Origin: Flavobacteriaceae bacterium
Lineage (GTDB): Bacteria; Bacteroidota; Bacteroidia; Flavobacteriales; Flavobacteriaceae
DNA length: 16,008 bases
Direction of reading: 5' to 3'
Assembly (NCBI GenBank): GCA_019752245.1
Contig: JAIEMH010000110.1
Coordinates: 1 to 16,008 of the forward strand
Every line of letters starts with the position of its first letter. The stretch's first letter is position 1. The notes under the pieces were generated by a model, which was given only the letters and a program-made list of their open reading frames with translations, made no database searches and had not been told where the DNA came from. This document shows positions 7,983 to 14,430 of this stretch, piece by piece. The position numbers were made by a program, and so were the translations under genes.

Positions 7983-8642
7983 ATGAAGCAGATTATCATT
8001 ACACTTCTTATAATTATATTTTTACTATTAGGATACAATTTATACAGTGACTACAAACGTTTTCATTCACCTGGAAGTGATTATGTGAGCACTCAAAAAA
8101 TTGATTTACACTATTATGATAGTACTACTTTACAAAACTATTATCAAGCAATTGAAGATGCCAATGGCTATGTAAAAATGGCTTGGACAAACGATGACGT
8201 AGATGTTAGAAATCCCGAAGACGATGACGACGATACAAAAGCAGTAGTTTCTGGTTATACTAAAAAGTTAGGAATTGTAAAATTATATGAAGAAAAATTA
8301 GTACAATCTGCCAAAATGAAAAGCGAAGGATTGAACGATAAAGACGTAATCGCCTTTGAAGAAAGTGGTTATAAAGCAAAAGATTATAATGAATTCATCA
8401 AAAGAAGATTCTTGATGGAAACATTTAAAAGCAATCCCGAAAAGTATAGTTTGAAGGTTGGCGATTACAGTTCATTCGTATACGAATTGCAAAAGATTTT
8501 GGTTAAAAGAGGTTATAACATTCCAGTAGATGGTCTTTTTAGAGATATTACTTTGAAAGCTGTTGGAGAATTCGAACAGAAAAATGGCTTGTTTCCTGAT
8601 GGAAAAATTGATGCCGTAACTTTAGATTATTTACTGAGATAA
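7983..8642 (+). CDS. Membrane-anchored protein with C-terminal peptidoglycan-binding domain
   Basis: The 219-residue protein starts with an uncleaved-looking hydrophobic segment (residues 3-20, QIIITLLIIIFLLLGYNL), probably an inner-membrane anchor with the rest in the periplasm. A middle region with an acidic patch (PEDDDDDTKA, near 79-88) has no recognised domain. The last 65 residues (LKVGDYSSFVYELQKILVKR, DGLFRDITLKAVGEFEQKNG, DGKIDAVTLDYLL) match a PG_binding_1 helical repeat, which binds cell-wall peptidoglycan. No catalytic domain is attached. The MFS gene starts 8 nt after its stop, so the two are likely one operon. The role is unknown beyond wall binding. Confidence 0.85.
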   Translation: MKQIIITLLIIIFLLLGYNLYSDYKRFHSPGSDYVSTQKIDLHYYDSTTLQNYYQAIEDANGYVKMAWTNDDVDVRNPEDDDDDTKAVVSGYTKKLGIVKLYEEKLVQSAKMKSEGLNDKDVIAFEESGYKAKDYNEFIKRRFLMETFKSNPEKYSLKVGDYSSFVYELQKILVKRGYNIPVDGLFRDITLKAVGEFEQKNGLFPDGKIDAVTLDYLLR

Positions 8643-8650
8643 TATACTTT

Positions 8651-9919
8651 ATGAAGAAAAACGATCCTTATGCAGCATTAAGATACAGAGAATTCAATCT
8701 CTTTTTGATAATGCGATTTGCAATGGTTTTTGCTTGGTCAATGCAATTTGTAATCATCGAATGGGAAGTTTACAGCCTTACAAAAAATCCTCTTTCGTTA
8801 GGAATTATTGGATTAATGGAAATTATTCCTGCTATTTCTATGGCATTATTTGCCGGACATATTGTAGATCAAAGCGAGAAAAAAGGATTGTTAATAAAAT
8901 GTATTTTTGGCTTCTCAGTAGTAAGTTTAGGCTTGTTTTTAGTTACCTTACCATCTATTCAGTCGTATTTTTCTTTTAATGGAATTTTATATTTAGTCTA
9001 TTCCTTAGTATTTCTTGGAGGATTGGTTCGAGCATTTATTGGCCCATCGGTTTTTTCATTATTATCGTTAATTGTACCAAAAAAAGTATATCCCAATGCT
9101 TCAACCTGGAGCAGTTCTGTTTGGCAAATGGGTTCCATGTTTGGACCCGCTTTAGCCGGATTTTCAATAAGTTTAATTGGAGTTCATTGGTCTATGTGTT
9201 TGGTTTTTGCCTTTTCAGTTTTTGCCTTAATAACACTTTCGCAGATTTCTAAAAAACCAATACTGAATCCAAAAATTGGAGAACCTATATTACAAAGTTT
9301 AAAAGAAGGCGTGAAATTTGTCTTCAAAAACAAGACTATTTTAGGAGCGCTTTCATTGGATATGTTTGCTGTTTTATTTGGTGGAGCTGTTGCCTTATTA
9401 CCAATTTTTGCCCAAGATATTTTAAAAGTTGGATCAGAAGGTTTTGGAATTCTTAGAGCTGCACCTGCAGTTGGCGCAGTAATAACAATGATTTTATCGG
9501 CTTATATTTCTTTAAATAAAAAGGCCGGAATTAAATTATTGTCAGCAATTTTTATCTTCGGAATTTGCATCATTGTTTTTGGATTGTCCAAAATATTTTG
9601 GGTATCCGTTTTAGCACTATTCTTAAGCGGAATTGTAGATGGCGTTTCAGTAGTAATTAGAAATACCATTTTACAACTGCACACACCAGATCACATGCGC
9701 GGTCGCGTATCATCTGTAAATTCTATTTTTGTTGGTTCTTCTAATGAGTTGGGCTCTTTTGAAAGTGGTGTTACCGCCAAACTTATGGGCGTAGTAAATG
9801 CAGTAGTTTTTGGAGGAATAATGACTTTAGTTACAGTAACTACAACTGCTTTTGTATCGCCATCCTTTAGAAAATTAGACTTAGAAAAAGATGTTGAGGC
9901 TTTAGAAAATGGCGATTAA
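8651..9919 (+). CDS. MFS transporter (EntS/drug-efflux-like)
   Basis: This is a 422-residue polytopic membrane protein of the major facilitator superfamily, with about 12 hydrophobic segments. A motif A variant (GHIVDQSEKKG, residues 69-79) follows the second helix. The second half contains PDHMRGRVSSVNSIFVGSSN, typical of the MFS_3/EntS-like exporter branch. The substrate cannot be told from sequence; export of a small molecule driven by the proton gradient is the family expectation. It follows the peptidoglycan-binding-domain gene with an 8-nt gap. Its TAA stop overlaps the lpxH stop on the other strand inside the tetranucleotide TTAA, with no visible terminator between the convergent genes. 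Confidence 0.9.
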   Translation: MKKNDPYAALRYREFNLFLIMRFAMVFAWSMQFVIIEWEVYSLTKNPLSLGIIGLMEIIPAISMALFAGHIVDQSEKKGLLIKCIFGFSVVSLGLFLVTLPSIQSYFSFNGILYLVYSLVFLGGLVRAFIGPSVFSLLSLIVPKKVYPNASTWSSSVWQMGSMFGPALAGFSISLIGVHWSMCLVFAFSVFALITLSQISKKPILNPKIGEPILQSLKEGVKFVFKNKTILGALSLDMFAVLFGGAVALLPIFAQDILKVGSEGFGILRAAPAVGAVITMILSAYISLNKKAGIKLLSAIFIFGICIIVFGLSKIFWVSVLALFLSGIVDGVSVVIRNTILQLHTPDHMRGRVSSVNSIFVGSSNELGSFESGVTAKLMGVVNAVVFGGIMTLVTVTTTAFVSPSFRKLDLEKDVEALENGD

Positions 9920-10665
9920 TTTTGAAATGTTTTCAACTCAAATTGTTCTCCATCAAAAACTCCATAAGTAAAATATCCAATCCAATCACCTAGATTTACA
10001 TATTCTGAATTTTCTCCAACCTTTACTATCATTGGTAAATGGCGGTGACCAAAAACCAAATAATTGTAATGTTTAGTTTGTAGCTTCTTTTTAGCATAAA
10101 GTATCAACCACTCATTATCCTCTCCAAGAAATTTCACATCATCGGCACCTGAAATGAGTTTGTTTTTTACAGAAAGGTATTGCGCTAATTTCATTCCAAT
10201 ATCTGGATGCAACCAACGATAAATCCATTTGGAAAACGGATTTGTAAAAACTTTTTTCATGCGTTTGTATCCTTTATCACCAGGACCTTTTCCGTCACCA
10301 TGACCAATCAAGAACGTTTTGTTATTAAAGGTAAATTCTTTATTATCGTGATAAACAGGAATATTTAATTCTTTTTGGAAATAATCATTCATCCACAAAT
10401 CATGGTTTCCTACAAAGAAATAAATTGGAATTCCGCTGTCTCTAATTTCGGCTAATTTCCCTAAAACCCTTACAAATCCTTTTGGAACTACGGTTTTATA
10501 TTCAAACCAAAAATCAAATAAATCACCTAATAGGAATATTGCTTCGGCATCTTTTTTAACCTCATCAAGCCAAGCTACAAATTTTTGCTCACGCGGAAAG
10601 CTTGCTTCTGGAGTTGGAGCTCCAAAATGCTGGTCGGATGCAAAATAGATTTTTTTGTTTGCCAT
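9916..10665 (-). CDS. lpxH: UDP-2,3-diacylglucosamine diphosphatase (LpxH-like metallophosphoesterase)
   Basis: LpxH hydrolyses UDP-2,3-diacyl-glucosamine to lipid X and UMP, the fourth step of lipid A synthesis at the inner membrane. The 249-residue protein has the calcineurin-like metal motifs ASDQHFGAP (residues 9-17, metal ligands Asp11 and His13), GDLFDFW (47-53), GNHDLWM (86-92), GHGDG (121-125) and FGHRHLP (205-211). DKGYKRMKKVFTNPF fits the LpxH insertion that forms the lipid cap. The ATG at 10663-10665 gives the standard short start before the first strand. It lies 13 nt after the queD stop on the same strand, so cotranscription is likely. Confidence 0.92.
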   Translation of the reverse strand: MANKKIYFASDQHFGAPTPEASFPREQKFVAWLDEVKKDAEAIFLLGDLFDFWFEYKTVVPKGFVRVLGKLAEIRDSGIPIYFFVGNHDLWMNDYFQKELNIPVYHDNKEFTFNNKTFLIGHGDGKGPGDKGYKRMKKVFTNPFSKWIYRWLHPDIGMKLAQYLSVKNKLISGADDVKFLGEDNEWLILYAKKKLQTKHYNYLVFGHRHLPMIVKVGENSEYVNLGDWIGYFTYGVFDGEQFELKTFQN

Positions 10666-10678
10666 TTAGATTTAGAAT

Positions 10679-11131
10679 TTACAAGTTATCAGAAGCATAC
10701 CATTCGGCAAATGAGCTTTCGGTTTCTTGTAATTTTAAAGAATGTAATTGAATGTCTTTAGGCAATCTGTCACTAATTTTTTTAGCAAAATCAACGACCA
10801 TGTTTTCACTAGTTGGTTGATAATCTACCAATATTACATGGTGTCCACGATTGGAAAGTTCGTTTGCCAATTCTACATGAGGTGTATTTTTATTGAAAAC
10901 AGTAGCATGGTCAAATAAATCGACAATTTCTTCTCTAACAATCTTTTTTAAATCAGAAAAATCAATTACCATTCCGAATTTTACGTTAGAATTATCCAAA
11001 ATTGGAGTTCCAATAACGGTTACTGAAAGTTTATAACTGTGTCCGTGAACATTTTTACATTTCCCATCATATCCATAAAGTGCATGACCTGTTTCAAAAG
11101 AAAATTGTTTGGTAATTCTGATTTTACTCAT
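10679..11131 (-). CDS. queD: 6-pyruvoyl-tetrahydropterin / 6-carboxytetrahydropterin synthase family (QueD-like)
   Basis: QueD converts dihydroneopterin triphosphate to 6-carboxy-tetrahydropterin in queuosine and 7-deazaguanine synthesis. The 150-residue protein has the three zinc histidines (His16 in FETGHAL; His29 and His31 in VHGHS), the catalytic Cys25 (GKCKNVHGHS), LFDHATVFN and the terminal Glu of LQETESSFAEW. The start is set at the ATG at 11129-11131 (MSKIRITKQF). A longer in-frame extension would need a TTG at 11150-11152, which lies inside the predicted -7 element. The pterin product could feed another pathway, but QueD is the most common assignment in this phylum. Confidence 0.92.
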   Translation of the reverse strand: MSKIRITKQFSFETGHALYGYDGKCKNVHGHSYKLSVTVIGTPILDNSNVKFGMVIDFSDLKKIVREEIVDLFDHATVFNKNTPHVELANELSNRGHHVILVDYQPTSENMVVDFAKKISDRLPKDIQLHSLKLQETESSFAEWYASDNL

Positions 11132-11149
11132 GGAGAAATTATTTGATTG

Positions 11150-11157
11150 CAAATTTA
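11150..11157 (-). promoter_or_regulatory. Predicted -7 promoter element for queD/lpxH
   Basis: TAAATTTG on the minus strand matches TAnnTTTG and lies 18 nt before the queD ATG at 11131. Transcription from it would start downstream of the alternative TTG codon, which supports the ATG start. No -33 element is clear. Confidence 0.4.
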
Positions 11158-11164
11158 GTGAATT

Positions 11165-11338
11165 TTACTCGTTATCGTTTCTGTTTTTCGCACGATAATA
11201 CATCCAATAGGCAATTCCTACCAAAACTACAAACGGAACAAATGATCCAATGATGATTCCGGTTTGGTAACCAGCGTCTGGTGCGTGCTTAATTTTTTCT
11301 TGTATATTAACTTTTTGAAGGAGCGAGAAAAATGTCAT
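11165..11338 (-). CDS. Small single-pass membrane protein, 57 residues, unknown function
   Basis: Translation gives MTFFSLLQKVNIQEKIKHAP followed by DAGYQTG. One strong transmembrane segment comes next (about residues 28-48, IIIGSFVPFVVLVGIAYWMYY), then a basic tail RAKNRNDNE that places the C-terminus in the cytoplasm by the positive-inside rule. It has a clean ATG and stop, sits 33 nt upstream of queD on the same strand, and contains no low-complexity sequence. This supports a genuine small gene rather than a chance frame. No family is recognised; similar tiny membrane proteins occur in Flavobacteriaceae but no role is claimed. Confidence 0.75.
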   Translation of the reverse strand: MTFFSLLQKVNIQEKIKHAPDAGYQTGIIIGSFVPFVVLVGIAYWMYYRAKNRNDNE

Positions 11339-11432
11339 TGTTTTAAATTTAAAAAAAAGTAGTCTAAAGGTACTAACTATTTGAGCAAAAAAAGTTTTTA
11401 ATTTAAAAAAGTGATATATAAACTGAATAGTG

Positions 11433-11440
11433 TATTTTTG
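11433..11440 (+). promoter_or_regulatory. Predicted -7 promoter element for tRNA-Ala
   Basis: TATTTTTG fits TAnnTTTG and ends 13 nt before the tRNA 5' end, a short leader that suits a stable-RNA promoter. Confidence 0.5.
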
Positions 11441-11453
11441 AAGAATAATTGTT

Positions 11454-11527
11454 GGGGATGTAGCTCAGTTGGCTAGAGTGCTTGACTGGCAGTCAAGAGG
11501 TCGTGGGTTCGAGCCCCATCTTCTCCA
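11454..11527 (+). tRNA. tRNA-Ala (anticodon GGC)
   Basis: A full cloverleaf can be drawn: acceptor GGGGATG/CTTCTCC, D-stem GCTC/GAGT, anticodon stem CTTGA/TCAAG with loop CTGGCAG (anticodon GGC, reading GCC/GCU), variable AGGTC, T-stem GTGGG/CCCAT with loop TTCGAGC, and discriminator A73. Acceptor pair 3-70 is G-T, the classic alanine identity element. Pair 6-67 is a T-T mismatch. The 3' CCA is not encoded (ACA follows). Confidence 0.93.
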
Positions 11528-11570
11528 CAAGATTTTTTTTTAAAATTTTTAGAAAAAATTGATTAAAGTT

Positions 11571-11600
11571 GTTGGTTCGATCCTGGTATTCACCACAAGA
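11571..11600 (+). pseudogene. Decayed 3' tRNA-like fragment
   Basis: Thirty bases including GGTTCGATCC and TTCACCACAAGA align without gaps to the 3' end of the tRNA-Ala gene 68 bp upstream, with 23 of 30 identical. The implied T-stem pairs mostly through G-T wobbles, and no D-arm or anticodon arm precedes it. It therefore looks like the relic of a second tRNA gene or of a recombination at the tRNA 3' end. Confidence 0.6.
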
Positions 11601-11610
11601 ATTTTCTGCA

Positions 11611-11648
11611 AAAAAACCGTATTGTTATACTAAACGATACGGTTTTTT
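11611..11648 (+). terminator. Strong Rho-independent terminator after tRNA-Ala
   Basis: AAAAAACCGTATTGTT and AACGATACGGTTTTTT form a 16-bp stem (one G-T wobble) with loop ATACTA, followed by a further T. The A-run/T-run symmetry means it could also act on the minus strand, after the lipoprotein gene. Confidence 0.85.
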
Positions 11649-11810
11649 TATTTCCCTTTTTTTATCATGAGCAACTTTCTCAAGTTCCGCTAGTTCAGTA
11701 AATATAAACATCTTGTATTCTTATATTCAAAGATGCGAAAGCATAAAAAATCAATAGTATACATTTTTCGTAGTTGATTCTATTTGTTGTATAAAAAGAA
11801 ATATGAATTT

Positions 11811-12212
11811 TTATTCTACTACAAGTTCATATTCATTACTTTGCTTGTCTATAGCTTTTAATTTCCCATGACCGGTCCACTCTACATCAACTTGTATTTT
11901 GTTTTGGTCCTTAACTATAATTAGTCCTGTTCCGTATTTACCTTCTATTGAAATAGTTCCTGTGATTTCATTTTGGTTACTATCAAAACCTATTACATCA
12001 TAGGTGTATTTATAGTTATTTGATGTTCCAGTTCTGGTTTCGTATTGGTATGAAGTGTCAACATGATAATTGGTAGTGTCTTTTACCGTTGAAATAAAAC
12101 CGTTTACGGTGTTCTTTTCTTGCTTTACTATTGGATTTTTTTTGCAACCAAAAAGATTTAGGATGCCAATACAAATAATTGTTTTTGTGATACTTTTACT
12201 AGATGAATTCAT
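11811..12212 (-). CDS. Small secreted lipoprotein, unknown function
   Basis: With the ATG at 12210-12212 the protein has 133 residues and begins MNSSSKSITKTIICIGILNL followed by FGCKK. This is a type II signal peptide: basic n-region, short hydrophobic core and lipobox LFGC with the lipidated Cys at position 23. The mature part is a small, beta-rich-looking domain with many Thr/Tyr/Asn (YETRTGTSNNYKYTYDVIGF, ITGTISIEGKYGTGLIIVKD, QVDVEWTGHGKLKAID). No known domain is recognised. Longer starts (ATG 12219-12221, GTG 12228-12230) are possible, but the predicted -7 element at 12230-12237 favours the start used here. The protein should sit in the outer or inner membrane facing the periplasm. Upstream is a palindrome shared with cas1. 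Confidence 0.8.
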   Translation of the reverse strand: MNSSSKSITKTIICIGILNLFGCKKNPIVKQEKNTVNGFISTVKDTTNYHVDTSYQYETRTGTSNNYKYTYDVIGFDSNQNEITGTISIEGKYGTGLIIVKDQNKIQVDVEWTGHGKLKAIDKQSNEYELVVE

Positions 12213-12229
12213 AGTTACCATTGTTTTCA

Positions 12230-12237
12230 CAAACGTA
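12230..12237 (-). promoter_or_regulatory. Predicted -7 promoter element for the lipoprotein gene
   Basis: TACGTTTG on the minus strand matches TAnnTTTG. It lies exactly 19 nt from the 20-bp palindrome at 12257-12276 and 17 nt from the chosen ATG. The palindrome therefore occupies the place of the -33 element. Confidence 0.55.
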
Positions 12238-12256
12238 TTACTTTTGATTTTTTAAA

Positions 12257-12276
12257 TTTTACGGTAAACCGTAAAA
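12257..12276. promoter_or_regulatory. Palindromic operator-like site upstream of the lipoprotein gene (copy 1)
   Basis: TTTTACGGTAAACCGTAAAA is a perfect inverted repeat (8-bp arms around a 4-bp centre that is itself self-complementary). Read on the minus strand it matches 17 of 20 bases of the site upstream of cas1 at 14392-14411, with the match continuing into the following TTTA. Its position just upstream of a -7 element suggests a transcription-factor site. A terminator for the nuclease gene is less likely because no T-run follows. Confidence 0.65.
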
Positions 12277-12281
12277 GAGGA

Positions 12282-13085
12282 TTACTTAATTGTAAAACTG
12301 AAAGTAATTGGAATATGATCAGAAACTTGTCTTGCTGCTTTTAGTGTTGAAAAGTTGTTATAAAAATGAATTGCTTCTGAATTTATTACTTTTATTTTAG
12401 AGGTACTAAACCAAATATTATCAAACTCTGAGGCGAGACAATTATCTTCTTTACATTCTTTTTTGAGTGATGTTTTTTGGTTTTGAAAGGCACTTTGGTA
12501 TCCCATTTTCTTCATGGGATTAAATACGGTGTGTGACTGTGGACAATTGAAATCGCCAACAAATAGCAAATTCAGGTCTGGATATTGCGCTGGTAAAAAC
12601 TTGAAGTATTTTATTTCGGTCTCGGGTTGCTTGTTTTTGGTTATGGCATGAAAATTTACTACTGTGAATTGTTTGTTGTTGTATTCAAACGTAGCATAAA
12701 ATGGTTCTCTGTCTATTTCTAGATTAAATTTTTGTTCTAGCCATGCTTTGCCTATTTTCTTTACTTTGGCGGTTTTCCATAGAAAGGCGTAACGCTCGGT
12801 TTTGTAGGCACTGCTGCTTGTAGGGTCACTAATTGTATATTCCCATTTTGTGCCTTTTCTGTTTAGTTCATCGGCTAGTTTGGCAACTGCTTGTGCGCCA
12901 CCATCACCTGCCACTACTTCTTGCAATGCTACAACATCGTAGTTTTTTAGTGTGTTGGCGATGAAAACAATAGTGCTGTCTGATTTAGAGCTGCCAAGGT
13001 TTTCTATGTTCCATGATAGGAGTTTTATTTGAGCTTGAAGTGGTATAGCTATGAGAAGTAGCAGGTATAGAATGCTTTTGATCAT
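12282..13085 (-). CDS. Secreted endonuclease/exonuclease/phosphatase family protein (DNase I-like)
   Basis: The 267-residue protein has a cleavable Sec signal peptide (MIKSILYLLLLIAIPLQAQ, cleavage near residue 19) and then an EEP fold. Active-site motifs are complete: WNIEN (25-29), ALQEV with metal-binding Glu56, NFHAITK (His146), GDFN (177-180), FDNIW (221-225) and SDHIPI (255-260). These residues support a metal-dependent phosphodiesterase, most likely a periplasmic or extracellular nuclease; a sphingomyelinase- or phosphatase-type substrate is possible. Two cysteines (211 and 216, in CKEDNC) could form a disulphide after export. The stop is close to the palindrome that precedes the lipoprotein gene. 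Its promoter is not clear; only a weak TAAATTTA is seen just upstream. Confidence 0.88.
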   Translation of the reverse strand: MIKSILYLLLLIAIPLQAQIKLLSWNIENLGSSKSDSTIVFIANTLKNYDVVALQEVVAGDGGAQAVAKLADELNRKGTKWEYTISDPTSSSAYKTERYAFLWKTAKVKKIGKAWLEQKFNLEIDREPFYATFEYNNKQFTVVNFHAITKNKQPETEIKYFKFLPAQYPDLNLLFVGDFNCPQSHTVFNPMKKMGYQSAFQNQKTSLKKECKEDNCLASEFDNIWFSTSKIKVINSEAIHFYNNFSTLKAARQVSDHIPITFSFTIK

Positions 13086-13417
13086 GCTTTTTTAGTAAAT
13101 TTAGTTTTTATTAGGTAAAAAAGAATATCAAAGTAACGCCTTTTCTGTTTTACTTGTTTGCTAGCTTGACATTATTTTTACTGTTTTGTTTTGTCCAATT
13201 GTTATTTCTAATAGCCTAAGACTACTATACTTGTCTTGTGTATTTTATCTCTCCACTTACAACCCTGATTCTATGCAACAAGTCTTGCCTTATTCTTTTT
13301 AGAGGATGGTGTTTTTGCATTAGACACTGCTTATTATACTTGGTTTGTGCTGTATTTATATTGTTACAAAGTGTAAAGTGTATACTATTTTAAATTATAC
13401 TACGTTATAAGTAACAT

Positions 13418-13472
13418 ACATATACGATATATATACGATATAAATACGACATATATATGATATATATATAGT
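13418..13472. repeat. 11-bp tandem repeat array (about five units)
   Basis: Successive units are ACATATACGAT, ATATATACGAT, ATAAATACGAC, ATATATATGAT and ATATATATAGT. The period of 11 bp is about one helical turn, so the CG-containing steps would lie on one DNA face. It ends 50 nt before the start codon of the DUF6266-like gene. Confidence 0.8.
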
Positions 13473-13509
13473 ATAATTATGTCTTTTGTATAAATTTAAC
13501 TAGGATTAA

Positions 13510-13516
13510 AAAGGAG
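13510..13516 (+). promoter_or_regulatory. Strong Shine-Dalgarno of the DUF6266-like gene
   Basis: AAAGGAG lies 6 nt before ATG 13523, ideal spacing for the 16S rRNA 3' end. None of the other genes in this window shows such a site, in keeping with the general lack of Shine-Dalgarno use in Flavobacteriaceae. It also fixes the start codon. Confidence 0.85.
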
Positions 13517-13522
13517 TAAGGT

Positions 13523-14263
13523 ATGGCAAAGCAGGAAGGATTGATCAGGTTGCGTGGCACTATTGATGGGGTAAATTTTTATTTTAGAAAAGGAAAGCCT
13601 ATTGCCCGAATGGCTGGTGGTGGATTTAATGGTGCTTCCATTAAAAATAGTGCTACGATGGTTCGGGTTAGGGAAAACAATACGGAGTTTGGTCATTGTT
13701 CGAAAGTTAAGAAGGTTTTTAGTGATGTTTTGCTTTTTCATTTTGCCAATAGAAAAGATGTTACGTTACATTCTCGACTGATGCGTTTGTTTATAGCTAT
13801 TAAAGATTGTGATTTGATTTCTGAACGTGGTAAGCGCACTGTAAATTTGGGTTTACAAACGGCTGCAGGACAACATTTACTTACTTCTTTTGAGTTTACC
13901 GCAATGCCCTTTCCTGACTTACCGATGGATGTTGCTAGTACAACTCTAGAACTTTCACTTCCTTCCTTTTCATTATCGGAGTTTAAATTTCCTTTGGGCG
14001 CTACCCATTTGGAACTTTTTTTGGGTGTATTGCATTTGAATTTGGATACCAAAACGGCAACATTAAACAAGAGTGCTTCTGTGTTGTTGGCGAAAGGTGT
14101 GGCTGTAGACTCGTTTACTTTAACGCCAAATGTGTTACCAAACACTGGCGGTTATCACTTGCCGGTATTGTTTTATAGTTATGTGCAGGAGGTGAATGGC
14201 GAGGTGTACCCACTTAATGATTCTAAGAGTTTTGGATTGCGTGTTTTGGATGTTTTGGTTTGA
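13523..14263 (+). CDS. DUF6266-like protein of unknown function
   Basis: The 246-residue protein begins MAKQEGLIRLRGTIDGVNFY, then KGKPIARMAGGGFNG (24-38) and MVRVRENNTEFGHCSKVKKV (46-65). This N-terminal pattern recalls a flavobacterial family annotated, from memory, as DUF6266. The C-terminal half (about 120-246) is rich in beta-type stretches (FSLSEFKFPLGATHLELFLG, VAVDSFTLTPNVLPNTGGYH). There is no signal peptide or membrane segment. The coding sequence looks visibly richer in G+C than neighbouring genes, and it uses a strong Shine-Dalgarno; both hint at horizontal origin. It is followed by cas1 on the same strand after about 200 nt that include the palindrome, so a shared transcript is uncertain. 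Open frames antisense to it are judged shadows. Confidence 0.8.
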   Translation: MAKQEGLIRLRGTIDGVNFYFRKGKPIARMAGGGFNGASIKNSATMVRVRENNTEFGHCSKVKKVFSDVLLFHFANRKDVTLHSRLMRLFIAIKDCDLISERGKRTVNLGLQTAAGQHLLTSFEFTAMPFPDLPMDVASTTLELSLPSFSLSEFKFPLGATHLELFLGVLHLNLDTKTATLNKSASVLLAKGVAVDSFTLTPNVLPNTGGYHLPVLFYSYVQEVNGEVYPLNDSKSFGLRVLDVLV

Positions 14264-14391
14264 AGTTGGTAGTCTTTGGCGGTCTGGTTTTTTTTGAGAA
14301 GTTGTAAAGATTGGTGGAGCTGGATTGTTTTTACTTTGTTTATGGTCATGGATTGCAAATCTGCTATATTTTTTATTACTATTTTTTTTTA

Positions 14392-14411
14392 AATTACGGT
14401 TTCCCGTAAAA
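14392..14411. promoter_or_regulatory. Palindromic operator-like site upstream of cas1 (copy 2)
   Basis: AATTACGGTTTCCCGTAAAA has a 16-bp dyad core TTACGG-TTTC-CCGTAA (14394-14409). It is the same orientation and near-same sequence as the site before the lipoprotein gene (17 of 20 bases). It lies exactly 19 nt before the -7-like octamer of cas1. Confidence 0.65.
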
Positions 14412-14430
14412 TTTATATAATGGTTACTAA

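Larger units (their letters stand above)
13086..13522. other. 437-bp gene-free, AT-rich intergenic region between the nuclease and the DUF6266-like gene
   Basis: No convincing coding frame was found on either strand. The left part holds the nuclease gene's 5' region. The middle (about 13140-13400) is featureless by eye. The right end contains an 11-bp tandem repeat (13418-13472), a TATAAT-like sequence near 13471-13476 and a Shine-Dalgarno. It would be large enough for an unrecognised small RNA. Confidence 0.6.

Noticed and set aside
11528..11570. Body of a second complete tRNA between tRNA-Ala and the 3' fragment
   Set aside because: The sequence is an A/T run with no D-arm or anticodon arm.
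12257..12276. Palindrome as an intrinsic terminator of the nuclease gene
   Set aside because: The hairpin could form in RNA, but no T-run follows and the same element occurs at equal spacing before another promoter, so an operator fits better.
13418..13480. Repeated ATATACGAT units as a possible CRISPR array
   Set aside because: The units are 11 bp long with no spacers between them, far from the 36-48 bp repeats with about 30 bp spacers of type II arrays.
13738..14145. Antisense 135-codon open frame inside the DUF6266-like gene
   Set aside because: It lies wholly opposite a gene with a strong Shine-Dalgarno and family-like motifs; its translation has no recognisable features.
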